A DNA stretch of 64,000 bases from RGIG3013 sp045538935 (lineage in GTDB: Bacteria > Bacillota > Clostridia > Oscillospirales > Acutalibacteraceae), in contig JAZQEI010000027.1 of assembly GCA_045538935.1 (NCBI GenBank), positions 62,001-126,000 on the forward strand. The letters are read 5' to 3'. Positions 17,708 to 26,073 of this stretch are shown in pieces; position 1 is the first letter of the stretch; each line of letters begins with the position of its first letter. Both the position numbers and the translations under genes were made by a program. The notes beneath the pieces are model-generated. The model made no database searches, was not told the origin of the DNA, and saw nothing but the letters and a program-made list of their open reading frames with translations.

Positions 17708-17730
17708 AGCACCATGTTTAACATGGTGCT
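17708..17730 (-). terminator. Terminator after the zinc-ribbon gene
   Basis: A palindrome AGCACCATGTT / AACATGGTGCT forms a strong hairpin. On the minus strand it is followed by TTAAATTTTATTTTTT. It lies 12 nt after the zinc-ribbon stop and before the response regulator unit. Confidence 0.75.
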
Positions 17731-17741
17731 TTAAACCTAAA

Positions 17742-18023
17742 TTATTCGGCCTGTTCTTTCATTTTTGCAAAGCACTCGCTGCAATAAACCGGACGATCAT
17801 CACGGGGCTCAAAAGGAACCTTTGCCTCTGCACCACATGCTGCACATACTGCTGTATGCATTTCTCTAGGAGCTCTTCCTGCATTCTTGCGCTTGTCGCG
17901 GCAGGGTTTGCAACGCTGAGGCTCATTCTCAAAGCCTTTAGACTCATAGAATTCTTGCTCTCTTGCTGTGAATACGAATTCTTCTCCGCACTCTTTGCAC
18001 ACTAGGGTCTTGTCTTCAAACAT
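17742..18023 (-). CDS. Small double zinc-ribbon protein
   Basis: This 93-residue protein has two four-cysteine sites: C9, C12, C38, C41 and C60, C63, C81, C84. The first half (LVCKECGEEFVFTAREQEFY) matches the small zinc-ribbon family common in Firmicutes and often annotated only as a probable zinc-binding domain. The middle is basic (CRDKRKNAGRAPRE), fitting nucleic-acid contact. Function is unknown. It follows the sigma factor gene and a tRNA-like sequence on the same strand, so the tRNA-like element would lie in its leader if the two genes share a transcript. Confidence 0.85.
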   Translation of the reverse strand: MFEDKTLVCKECGEEFVFTAREQEFYESKGFENEPQRCKPCRDKRKNAGRAPREMHTAVCAACGAEAKVPFEPRDDRPVYCSECFAKMKEQAE

Positions 18024-18053
18024 ATTTTGTACCTCACTTGACTCTTTGGTCTT

Positions 18054-18126
18054 TTAATGTCACCCCGGACGGATTTGCACCGACATCTTTGTAAACAACG
18101 CTCTTCTAATTTTGAGCTACAAAAGG
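18054..18126 (-). other. Degenerate tRNA-like sequence in the leader of the zinc-ribbon gene
   Basis: Read on the minus strand these 73 bases have tRNA order and size: TA at positions 8-9, a perfect D-arm stem GCTC/GAGC, and a T-arm GTCGG-TGCAAAT-CCGTC with one mismatch. The acceptor pairs (CCTTTTG with CGGGGTG) are mostly G-T with one mismatch, the anticodon stem is poor, the D loop lacks GG, and no CCA follows. It does not look like a functional tRNA. It may be a tRNA remnant or a tRNA-mimicking RNA. Confidence 0.5.
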
Positions 18127-18165
18127 GCATATATTTAGCCTTACGCCTACGCAAAGCTTAAAATA

Positions 18166-18735
18166 TTATTTTAATTTTTGCTTTATTCTGCACAAAGCAT
18201 TATCTACCGACTTTTCAGTAATGCTAAGTTTTTTGGATATTTCCATGTAACTTAAGCCCGATAAATATTCCATTAAAACCAAATATTCTTTATTAGTTAA
18301 CAGAGTCTTGAGTTTTTTATTAAACTCAAATAACTTTTCTTTACCCAAACAAATTTGTTCGGGAGTTAAGTTGGCGTCGACAGTTGTATCTTCTAACTCT
18401 ACAAACATATTATAAGGTATACTTTTTTTAGAGCATGATTTTCTAATTAAATCTACTATTGCTCTATCAACACAGAGTCGAGCGAAAGTAGAAAACGAAG
18501 ACGATTTATGATCGTAAGCCTTTATAGCAAAATAAACGGCAATCATTCCTTCTTGGTAAAGATCATCGCTTTCCAAAAAACTATACATTTTTATGTAAGA
18601 CGACACTCTTGAAAGAATCATTCCGCTATAACGTTTTAATATAACAGCAACGGCATAGTCATCAAAACTGTTAGATAGAGTTATCAACTCATTATCTGAC
18701 AAATTTTCGTAATTTTCTACAAAAGTATTACCCAT
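18166..18735 (-). CDS. Sigma-70 family sigma factor, SigH-like
   Basis: The 189-residue protein has sigma region 2 (DDLYQEGMIAVYFAIKAYD, then SFSTFARLCVDRAIVDLIRK) and a region 4 helix-turn-helix near the C-terminus (LSYMEISKKLSITEKSVDNA). The layout resembles the stationary-phase/sporulation factor SigH more than SigA, since regions 1 and 3 are missing. It is a little shorter than typical SigH. No anti-sigma gene is adjacent, unlike most extracytoplasmic-function factors. Start ATG 18735 with GGAG six bases upstream. The exact regulon cannot be told from the sequence. Confidence 0.85.
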   Translation of the reverse strand: MGNTFVENYENLSDNELITLSNSFDDYAVAVILKRYSGMILSRVSSYIKMYSFLESDDLYQEGMIAVYFAIKAYDHKSSSFSTFARLCVDRAIVDLIRKSCSKKSIPYNMFVELEDTTVDANLTPEQICLGKEKLFEFNKKLKTLLTNKEYLVLMEYLSGLSYMEISKKLSITEKSVDNALCRIKQKLK

Positions 18736-18849
18736 TTAAGCTCCAATATAGTACGCGATTACCATATTATAATACCTCAATGTTATATTTTTGTCAAGAA
18801 ATTTTTTAAATGACAGAATAATACAATGCTTACACGTTATTATAAAAAT

Positions 18850-18884
18850 AAAATGCGCCCCAAATTGCTTTGGTTGCGCATTTT
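18850..18884 (-). terminator. Terminator after the penicillin-binding protein gene
   Basis: Hairpin AAAATGCGC / GCGCATTTT with an extra inner CAAA/TTTG pairing, followed on the minus strand by TTTTATTTTTA. It lies 16 nt after the stop at 18900. Confidence 0.85.
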
Positions 18885-18899
18885 ATAATAAAACATAAA

Positions 18900-21326
18900 T
18901 TACTGCGAAGCAACATCAGAAGTCTGCGTGTTTTCTTGTACAGATTCGGTTTGTGCTTCTTGCTGATCACCGTCATTAGACTCTTGTGTGTCTTGAGTGG
19001 TATCAGACGGTTTTTGTGTTGCATTTGGATCATATTCACCGAGAACTTCGCCACTATGAACATTACATACAGGCATATAACTTGTTTTATACCATCCTAT
19101 CGCCTTAGATGTACAAGCTTCGGTTGCCACCATACCGGTTTCGGTGCAGTATTCACGACAAGTAACATATGAAGAAGACGGGAAATCTTTTGGAGTTTTG
19201 CTATTGTTAATTTTGCCCATTACCCTACCCCAAAGTTTCTTACCAATGGTTGCATTACTTACGGTTTCGTACTCATCATAGCCTATCCAACAAGATGCAA
19301 CATAATACGGTGAGCCACCAACCAACCACTGATTCTGTGTAGAATCTGAAGTACCGGTTTTTGCAAATATCTTCATATTATTAACGCTTGAAGCAACCGC
19401 AGACGCCGTTCCTTCGGGGCCGTATACAACATTTTGCAAAAGCTTATTCATAATAAATGAAGTGTCCTGACTTATCGCTATTGTTGGCTTAGTATTTTTT
19501 TCTAACAACACTTCACCGTCTGCACTAACTACTTTTTCATAAGTAGTAGGCTCGTAATACGAACCACCGTTACCAAATATAGCAAAAGCAGCAGCCGATT
19601 CCATTGTTGTTATACCATGATAATTACCGCCCATTCCAAGAGATGGAAGGTTAAGGTCATTAACAGGGTCAAAACTCTTAAAACCAAGCTTTTGTGTTAA
19701 GAAATCATATGATGTTTTTAGACCTACCTTTTCAACAAGCTGAACAGGTATTGTATTTATTGAATTTTCAAGTGCACGCTTAACGGTTACATTGCCCCAA
19801 TATCCGCCGTACCAGTTATTTACATTCCACGGACCTTCTGCAGATTTATAGGTTAAACGTTTGTCGTTTACAAACGAAGAATAAGTAATTAAATTCTTTT
19901 CTAATGCAGGTGCATATGCACTTATAGGCTTAATGGTAGAACCGGCTTGTCTTGGTGACATTGTTGCACGGTTAAGTGCGCGGTTTTCGGTCTTTTCACC
20001 CATTCCGCCTATCATGCCCACAATGTTGCCTTTATAATCCATAACAGTCATAGATGCTTGCAACTTTTGGCCCTTTTTGCTTTTTGTATCTACAAACTCA
20101 TTATCAGTAAACACCGATTCAAGAGCTTTCTGCACAGAAGGATCTAAGGTACAATAAATTTTATATCCACCATTATAAAAGTTTATAGATGCGTGTGATG
20201 GATCATAGTCATATTTATCGCTTAAATCTTTAGTTACTTCTTCTATTAAGGCATCTACAAAGTAAGAGTTGATTTTTTGCTCATTCATGGTGTCTGTATT
20301 TGCTACAATTTTGACTTCTTGGGCTTTCGCTGCATTGTATTCTTCTGCTGTAATATATTTTTGATCATACATTGCTTTTAAAACAAGAAGCCTGCGCTGT
20401 GTATTGTTTTCATATTTAGTATCAGGACGATAAATAGATGGTCCTTTCACAATGGCAGCTAATGTTGCACACTCAGCTAAATCTAATTCCGATACATTTT
20501 TATCAAAATAATAGTTAGAAGCAACCTCTACACCGTACATACCTCTAGCCATTCCAACGGTGTTCATATAGCACTCTAGTATAACGTCTTTAGAATACTT
20601 TTCTTCCAAATATCTAGAACGCATTATTTCGCGCACTTTGCGCATTGGACTTCTGTCTTCATCACCAGTCAAGTTTTTAACTAACTGCTGAGTAATGGAC
20701 GAACCACCCTGCTCAGACTCCCAAAAGTGTAAAAAGAAGTTTGCAAAAGCCGAGAATGTTCTCTTCCAGTCAACACCATTATGATCATTAAAGCGTTTAT
20801 CTTCTATTGCAATAAACGCATCGGCTAAGTTTTGCGGTATACCATCATAATTTTCATCATTAGCAGTTGCAAGTTCTCGATTATAATTAACCCAAATACG
20901 ATTATACATGCCGTGCAAACGTTGGTATTCTTCGTATTCACCAGTTTTGGTGTCTTTAACATATATTGTTGTAGTAAGGTCTAGGGTAAGATTGTTTAAA
21001 TCTTCGTCCATAGTAGCATCAACAAAGCCAAAAACATAAACCATAAATACGCCTATAATAAGACTAAGCGTGATTGTGCAGATTAAAAATGTGGCTAATG
21101 CAATCTTTAATATTTTGTTTTTAAGAGGCAAATCTGCTTTTGACTTTTTGCCTTTGACATTTTTGCTTTTAACACTATACTTTTCAATTTCATCAGGTTC
21201 AACATCCATATTAGCAAAACTGTTCAAATCAAAAACATCGCTTTTAGCATTACTAGATAAATCTTCCATGCCGTCAGAACTGTTATTATCATTATTACCA
21301 AAGCTGAATAAATCATCATTTTTCAT
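18900..21326 (-). CDS. Class A penicillin-binding protein (PBP1A type)
   Basis: This 808-residue enzyme polymerises and cross-links peptidoglycan outside the membrane. It has an acidic cytoplasmic N-terminus, a membrane helix near residues 70-100, a GT51 transglycosylase domain with catalytic glutamate in AIEDKRFNDHNG near 171 and the GSSITQQLVKN motif, and a transpeptidase domain with nucleophile motif STIK (RQAGSTIKPI, near 460), SIN in ENSINTIP, and KTGT near 656. The C-terminal 45 residues are a Thr/Gln/Asp-rich tail. Start ATG 21326 has GGAGG upstream; an earlier GTG overlaps that site. Confidence 0.94.
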   Translation of the reverse strand: MKNDDLFSFGNNDNNSSDGMEDLSSNAKSDVFDLNSFANMDVEPDEIEKYSVKSKNVKGKKSKADLPLKNKILKIALATFLICTITLSLIIGVFMVYVFGFVDATMDEDLNNLTLDLTTTIYVKDTKTGEYEEYQRLHGMYNRIWVNYNRELATANDENYDGIPQNLADAFIAIEDKRFNDHNGVDWKRTFSAFANFFLHFWESEQGGSSITQQLVKNLTGDEDRSPMRKVREIMRSRYLEEKYSKDVILECYMNTVGMARGMYGVEVASNYYFDKNVSELDLAECATLAAIVKGPSIYRPDTKYENNTQRRLLVLKAMYDQKYITAEEYNAAKAQEVKIVANTDTMNEQKINSYFVDALIEEVTKDLSDKYDYDPSHASINFYNGGYKIYCTLDPSVQKALESVFTDNEFVDTKSKKGQKLQASMTVMDYKGNIVGMIGGMGEKTENRALNRATMSPRQAGSTIKPISAYAPALEKNLITYSSFVNDKRLTYKSAEGPWNVNNWYGGYWGNVTVKRALENSINTIPVQLVEKVGLKTSYDFLTQKLGFKSFDPVNDLNLPSLGMGGNYHGITTMESAAAFAIFGNGGSYYEPTTYEKVVSADGEVLLEKNTKPTIAISQDTSFIMNKLLQNVVYGPEGTASAVASSVNNMKIFAKTGTSDSTQNQWLVGGSPYYVASCWIGYDEYETVSNATIGKKLWGRVMGKINNSKTPKDFPSSSYVTCREYCTETGMVATEACTSKAIGWYKTSYMPVCNVHSGEVLGEYDPNATQKPSDTTQDTQESNDGDQQEAQTESVQENTQTSDVASQ

Positions 21327-21408
21327 AATGACACACACCTCCGTTTCTTAATATAACATAGATATAAATGATTATAATTAAAACAACAATTTTCTCTTGT
21401 GTTAGGTT

Positions 21409-21417
21409 ATTATACCA
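21409..21417 (-). promoter_or_regulatory. Extended -10 promoter of the penicillin-binding protein gene
   Basis: TGGTATAAT on the minus strand, an extended -10 element, about 80 nt before the ATG at 21326. No good -35 box is visible at the expected distance. Confidence 0.45.
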
Positions 21418-21529
21418 CATTAAAACAAAAAGTGGGTTACAATATTTTAACAATAAAGTATAAAATATTACATTTTGTTAATACTAGCCAACAAGAATAA
21501 TAACATTATATTACAAAAGGAATATTCCT

Positions 21530-21826
21530 ATGAAAAATAAAAAATTACTTGTTTTAATATTTGTGTTTATTATATGTTCTTTTGTTGCAATGTTTGCATT
21601 TTATTCGTTTTCGGTTACAAGCGACACCGATAATGATGACTCAAAACTTTATCTAAAAGCATATGAAAACACGGTAGCGTTATATAACAATAATGAAATT
21701 AAGGAAATTTATTCAGATATTGTTTTAAACGCATTGCCAATAAAAGACCAAAACGACCTACAAAAAGGAATACTCATTAAGAGTAACGATGAACTTTTAC
21801 AATTGTTGGAAGACTTTGACGGATAA
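21530..21826 (+). CDS. Small membrane-anchored protein, BofC C-terminal-domain-like
   Basis: This 98-residue protein has an N-terminal membrane helix or signal anchor (about 5-28) and a compact extracellular part with YLKAYENTVALYNN and LPIKDQNDLQKGI followed by an LLEDFDG ending. That pattern (a short beta segment, LP-x-x-D, a KGI element, then LLED) recalls the C-terminal domain of BofC-like proteins in spore formers. The match is from memory. ATG 21530 has AAAGGA eight bases upstream. It stands alone on the plus strand, divergent from the penicillin-binding protein gene and convergent with gntR, with which it shares a terminator. Confidence 0.7.
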   Translation: MKNKKLLVLIFVFIICSFVAMFAFYSFSVTSDTDNDDSKLYLKAYENTVALYNNNEIKEIYSDIVLNALPIKDQNDLQKGILIKSNDELLQLLEDFDG

Positions 21827-21830
21827 GCAA

Positions 21831-21851
21831 AAAGCCGACTATGTCGGCTTT
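21831..21851. terminator. Bidirectional terminator between the small protein and gntR
   Basis: Inverted repeat AAAGCCGAC / GTCGGCTTT with a three-base loop between two convergent genes. It touches the gntR stop codon. Confidence 0.75.
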
Positions 21852-22512
21852 ATACCATATTTTCTTGCTCTATAATTTTTAAAATACTTATCAAAGCATT
21901 TTTAACATGTAACGTCATAAGTTCGCTTGCCTTTTCGCCATTGTGGTTTGCAATTGCATCCATTATAAGTCTGTGCTCTTTAAGGGTTTCTCTTACCCTA
22001 TCTTCTTTTATAATAGACATTTTTCTAAAGCGCAATACATAACTGTGCAAATCTGTTAATATATGATTAAGCATTCGTCCTCCACAAAGCTCATAAACAG
22101 CATTATGGAAGCGACCATCCATTGTTTGAAGTTTGTCATAATGACCTTTTTCAAAATAGAATTCTGTTAAGTCGATTATCTCGCTTAATCGCTCTACATC
22201 TTGCTCGGTCGCCTGCTCGGCGGCTTTTTTTGCGGCAAGGCCCTCAATTAAAGAACGTATTTCATAAATATCTTTAATATCATCAATAGATATTCCTTCA
22301 ACAACGGCACCTTTATTTGGTTTTATTGAAACCAAACCGCTTATTTCCAACAAACGTAAAGCTTCTCTTACCGGTGTGCGACTAACGCTTAATTGCTCTG
22401 CTACAGTATTTTCGGCAAGCGCAGTTCCCTTTTGATATTTTCCGCGCAAAATATCATCTTTAAGCTTTTCATATACAACACTCGTTAAATTAGAACCCTC
22501 ATAATTAGACAT
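21850..22512 (-). CDS. GntR-family transcriptional regulator, FadR subfamily
   Basis: This 220-residue regulator has an N-terminal winged helix (about 10-75, with LAENTVAEQLSVSRTPVREA) and a C-terminal all-helical FCD ligand domain (about 85-210) holding metal or effector residues of the type D-x-x-FH in MDGRFHNAVYELCGG. FadR-type regulators usually sense organic acids or sugar acids. It ends the ftsE-to-S41 gene row, 22 nt after the S41 protease, with a very strong GGAGGAGAT site. No metabolic genes are adjacent, so its ligand is unknown. Confidence 0.9.
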   Translation of the reverse strand: MSNYEGSNLTSVVYEKLKDDILRGKYQKGTALAENTVAEQLSVSRTPVREALRLLEISGLVSIKPNKGAVVEGISIDDIKDIYEIRSLIEGLAAKKAAEQATEQDVERLSEIIDLTEFYFEKGHYDKLQTMDGRFHNAVYELCGGRMLNHILTDLHSYVLRFRKMSIIKEDRVRETLKEHRLIMDAIANHNGEKASELMTLHVKNALISILKIIEQENMV

Positions 22513-22534
22513 TGTTATCTCCTCCGGTTACGTT

Positions 22535-23698
22535 TTAATTGTTGTAAAACCACTCGATCGCAGCAATAATTTGCGCATCTTCATTTAGACTAAGCTGATA
22601 AAAATACTTTTGTTGTTCCTCGTTTAATGTAACATTTATGTCAGGCTCAAGCCCAATTCCATCAAAACTAATTCGACTATTGGAAAAATATTGTGCAACG
22701 GTAAATTTTATAGCAGAGCCATCAAACAACGGAAATGTTTGTTGCATAACACCCTTGCCATATGTTTTCTCGCCTAGCAATACTCCTTTGTTAAAATCAC
22801 GTATAGTGGCCGAAAACAATTCAGCGGCACTTGCAGTATTTTTATTAGTAATAACAACCATTGGTAAATCTATTTCGTTTTCATCAGATTCCCAAACTGT
22901 TTTATTTGTTCCATTAGCGTATTCAACGCTCATTAAAGTGCCTTTTGGTACTAATAAATCTAAAATTTCACAAACAGAATTAACTGTTCCGCCGCCATTA
23001 TTACGTAAATCAAATATAATTCCGTCAATATCGTTTTGCGCAGTAATAGTATTAAGTGCATTTTTAAATTGGGCGACAGTTGCGCTGTTAAAGGATGTTA
23101 TCCTTATATATCCAATTTTTTGGATTTTGCTATAAAATACGCTTTGTATTTCGCACTCGGCATAAGACAACTCGTAATCTCGGTTTTTAGAATCTCTTAA
23201 TATTGTAACAACAACTTTTTCATTTTGATTTCCTTTGAGCAGATCAACAGATTTTGAATATTCTTTATCCGAAATATCTGTACCGTTAACGGCGGTTATT
23301 ATATCACCGCTTTTTATTCCAGCATTATACGCCGGACCATTTTCATAAACCTCGTCTATATAAATAAGTTCTGTGTCTGGATATTTAGTAATAGTAACAC
23401 CTATACCAAAAAGATTTCCTTGCTCGCTATTACTTTTTTCTTCGGCCGCAGCAGCATTATAATATGCAGCATATTTATCACCTAAAGATGCTAAATATGC
23501 AGAAAATATTTTATCATCCACAGCATTTTTATCATATTCGCCATAAAAACTACTGTTAATATAAGTGTCAATTAAGCGTAGTTTTGCATACCTGGGTGAA
23601 CCTAAAAAAACAACATAAAAAGCAGCAAATGAAACTGCTACAGATAACAAACATACAACAGCGTATTTTAGTAAAGATTTAAATTTTGAATTTTTCAT
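22535..23698 (-). CDS. C-terminal processing protease (S41, CtpA/CtpB-like)
   Basis: This 387-residue exported protease has an N-terminal membrane helix, a PDZ domain (about 85-170: GIGVTITK to DIITAVNGTDI) and a tail-specific protease core. The catalytic serine is in NTASAAELFSAT and the lysine in GEKTYGKGVMQ, the usual Ser-Lys dyad. I set the start at ATG 23698, which has GGAG eight bases upstream, and not at the TTG 18 bases earlier. It follows the M23 gene after a strong stem-loop. In related genomes an S41 protease commonly follows ftsEX and an M23 protein, suggesting control of cell-wall hydrolysis. Confidence 0.93.
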   Translation of the reverse strand: MKNSKFKSLLKYAVVCLLSVAVSFAAFYVVFLGSPRYAKLRLIDTYINSSFYGEYDKNAVDDKIFSAYLASLGDKYAAYYNAAAAEEKSNSEQGNLFGIGVTITKYPDTELIYIDEVYENGPAYNAGIKSGDIITAVNGTDISDKEYSKSVDLLKGNQNEKVVVTILRDSKNRDYELSYAECEIQSVFYSKIQKIGYIRITSFNSATVAQFKNALNTITAQNDIDGIIFDLRNNGGGTVNSVCEILDLLVPKGTLMSVEYANGTNKTVWESDENEIDLPMVVITNKNTASAAELFSATIRDFNKGVLLGEKTYGKGVMQQTFPLFDGSAIKFTVAQYFSNSRISFDGIGLEPDINVTLNEEQQKYFYQLSLNEDAQIIAAIEWFYNN

Positions 23699-23714
23699 AA
23701 AATTCTCCGATTTC

Positions 23715-23752
23715 AAATAATATAGGGCAGCCTCTGCCGCCCTATATTATTT
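23715..23752 (-). other. Strong stem-loop before the S41 protease gene
   Basis: A perfect 14-bp inverted repeat (AAATAATATAGGGC and its complement) with a 10-nt loop lies just after the M23 gene and ends about five bases before the ribosome site of the S41 gene. The 3' arm is U-rich but no separate U-run follows. It could be a weak terminator that lowers downstream expression, or an mRNA stabiliser. Confidence 0.7.
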
Positions 23753-23763
23753 TATCTAAGCCA

Positions 23764-24942
23764 TTATTTTACTATATTAAAGTAGTTTGCGGGGTTAACT
23801 TTTGAACCGTTTATTATTATTTCAAAATGCAAATGCGGTCCTGTAGAGTTACCGGTTGAACCAACATATCCAATTGTTTGACCTTTTTTAACCGTAGCAC
23901 CCACTTTAGATGAACTTGCAATTTTACTCATATGACCATATAAAGTTATATATGACTTTCCATCTTTTAGGCCATGGTCAATCATAACATAATTGCCGTA
24001 TCCACCAGTGTTGTAACCCGAAGTGATAATAACACCATCAGCTGCTGCAGAAATTGGAGCACCGTGTATTCCGCTTCCGGCAATATCTAGACCACTATGA
24101 AGTTTATACTTGCCAGACACAGGGTTAACTCTGTATCCATATGGCGAAGAAATATAATAATATCCCTTACACGGCCAAGCAAACTGTGAGCCATCATACT
24201 TTACACTTGAGTTTTGTGCTTGATTAATATACTTTTTGAGTTCATTTTCTAAAGACTCTATAGCTTTGTCGTACTTTTTCTTTTCGTCTTCAAGCGGATC
24301 CATATCGGCATTTATTTCGCCTATAACCGCATTAACCTCAGCAACTTGTGCATTTAACTCTTTTTGTTTTTCCGCCAAGAGTTTCTTGGCTGCAGTCTGC
24401 TCATCAATTTTAACTTGAATAGCACCTTGTTTTTCGTTTATCTTTTCTACTAGGTCAACAATATCATCAACCATAGCTTTATCGTGAGCCGATACTCGCT
24501 TTGAAAGCTCAGATAATGTAAGATAATCCGAAAAATTTTCTGCACCCATAAGCACTTGCAAGATACCGCTGTTAGAGTTACTCATGTAAATTGCACGAAT
24601 TCTTCTTTTGAACAATAAGATAAGCTCATCCATTTCCTTATTCATGGTATCAATTTCGGACTGGAACTTATCGATTTCACTTTGATAAGAACTTATTTTA
24701 TTATTACAAAGAGAAATTTGCTCTTTTGTATTATCAACCTTTTGCTGTATTTTTTTCTTAATAGCATTTTGGTCGGCTTTTTGATCTTTAAGCACTTTTA
24801 TTTGCTTTTCAAGTTCTTTTGTTTTTTGTTCTAAATCAGAAATTTCATTGTTTATTTCTTCTTTAGATTTAGCTGCAGCCGACATTGGTGTAATAATAAT
24901 CATTGCTGCACAAAGAAAGGCTATAAGTATTTTCTTTAACAT
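23764..24942 (-). CDS. Secreted coiled-coil M23 peptidase (EnvC/PcsB-like)
   Basis: The 392-residue protein has a signal peptide (about 1-24, cleavage near AAAKS), a long Lys/Glu/Gln-rich coiled coil (about 25-240), and a C-terminal LytM/M23 domain with HSGLDIAG and HLHFEI zinc ligands plus GHMS. The combination matches EnvC of proteobacteria and the FtsX-activated hydrolases of Firmicutes. Placement 42 nt after ftsX supports activation by the FtsEX complex across the membrane. All M23 zinc ligands appear present, so it may cut peptidoglycan itself. Confidence 0.92.
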   Translation of the reverse strand: MLKKILIAFLCAAMIIITPMSAAAKSKEEINNEISDLEQKTKELEKQIKVLKDQKADQNAIKKKIQQKVDNTKEQISLCNNKISSYQSEIDKFQSEIDTMNKEMDELILLFKRRIRAIYMSNSNSGILQVLMGAENFSDYLTLSELSKRVSAHDKAMVDDIVDLVEKINEKQGAIQVKIDEQTAAKKLLAEKQKELNAQVAEVNAVIGEINADMDPLEDEKKKYDKAIESLENELKKYINQAQNSSVKYDGSQFAWPCKGYYYISSPYGYRVNPVSGKYKLHSGLDIAGSGIHGAPISAAADGVIITSGYNTGGYGNYVMIDHGLKDGKSYITLYGHMSKIASSSKVGATVKKGQTIGYVGSTGNSTGPHLHFEIIINGSKVNPANYFNIVK

Positions 24943-24984
24943 ATTATTCTAAATAAATTCCTTTCTTTAATATTTATAATTTAA

Positions 24985-26073
24985 CTAAAGCGCTTTAAAC
25001 TCGCTGCCTTCTTTTCTTAAGTACTTATTTATCATAATAGCACTGCCAACTACACCGGCAATGGTGCCAATTAAAACAAATATTCCAAATAAAATCCACG
25101 CAACCGAGCTGAAACTTACAAGTGTATTAGTAGAAAGTGCTGTACGCATGGTTTCGGTAGAAACGCGATAACAGAAATATACTACACACTCAGATATAGC
25201 CGCAGAAATAATTCCTAAAACTATGCCTTCAATAACAAACGGAATTCTAACAAATGAATTGGTTGCGCCAACAACCTTCATTATGCTAATTTCTAATTTG
25301 CGGTTATACATAGTAACGCGAATTGTATTAGAAACAATAACAAGTGCAATTATCATAAGAATTACAATAATCCATGCCCCTGCTACATATATACCTTGTT
25401 TAATAGAAACGATTTTTTCGGCAGTATCACTTTGCGAAACAACCGACCACACACCGGGTATTTGCTCTATTTCATATATTGTTTCGTCAAATAAAGCAAG
25501 GTCATTAAGTTGTACCCTTACCCCGTAAGAAAGAGGGTTACCATACTTTTCATCTAAAAAAGTAAAGTACTCTTCTTGACCACTCAAATAATTTTCTTTA
25601 AGATCGTTAAGAGCGTCTTCACGATAAATAGTTTCTGCCAAAGCAACATTGCTAAGTTCTGCTATTTTTTCTTTTACTGCATCTGCTTCTTTATCGTTAT
25701 GTATTAGGTACGAATCATAATCAACACCAAGGTCTACTGCTTCTTGTTGTTCAGGAGTAAGCGATGTCACCTGTGAAGACGAAGAAGAACTTGTAGGGTT
25801 GGATGATGTTTTTTCTGATGCACTAGAAGTTTGACTAGATGTTGCTGCAGAATCATAAATAACAGAATTTATATCGTTAAGGTAAACCATAACAATGTTT
25901 TGTTGCTCTAAATTATTCATTGCAACATCAACGTTAAATGAAATAAGCGCTGCCAAGCCGATAAGTACCATACATGCTACTAAAACGCCAATAGAAGCAA
26001 TAGACATTAGTCGGTTAGCCCAAATATTTTTTAGTCCTTCGCCCGCAAGGTATTTAAAACTGTGTAGTTTCAT
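24985..26073 (-). CDS. ftsX: Cell-division ABC transporter permease FtsX
   Basis: This 362-residue protein has four membrane helices: near residue 30, then three after about 235. A large extracellular loop follows the first helix. It partners FtsE and regulates cell-wall hydrolases. The start overlaps the ftsE stop by one base (TAATG). In the loop, at about residues 75-105, there is a low-complexity stretch of mostly Ser and Thr (for example NPTSSSSSSQVTS) that I do not know from other FtsX proteins. Helices and the conserved N-terminal segment (LKNIWANRLMSIASIGVL) are otherwise normal. Confidence 0.95.
   Translation of the reverse strand: MKLHSFKYLAGEGLKNIWANRLMSIASIGVLVACMVLIGLAALISFNVDVAMNNLEQQNIVMVYLNDINSVIYDSAATSSQTSSASEKTSSNPTSSSSSSQVTSLTPEQQEAVDLGVDYDSYLIHNDKEADAVKEKIAELSNVALAETIYREDALNDLKENYLSGQEEYFTFLDEKYGNPLSYGVRVQLNDLALFDETIYEIEQIPGVWSVVSQSDTAEKIVSIKQGIYVAGAWIIVILMIIALVIVSNTIRVTMYNRKLEISIMKVVGATNSFVRIPFVIEGIVLGIISAAISECVVYFCYRVSTETMRTALSTNTLVSFSSVAWILFGIFVLIGTIAGVVGSAIMINKYLRKEGSEFKAL

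Noticed and set aside
16930..17724. Response regulator starting at 17724 with a hydrophobic N-terminus
   Set aside because: The 36 extra residues precede a normal receiver start with its own ribosome site at 17616 and read like translated leader sequence.
18054..18126. Functional tRNA gene (possible Val anticodon TAC)
   Set aside because: The acceptor is mostly G-T pairs, the anticodon stem does not close, the D loop lacks GG and there is no CCA. Listed only as tRNA-like.
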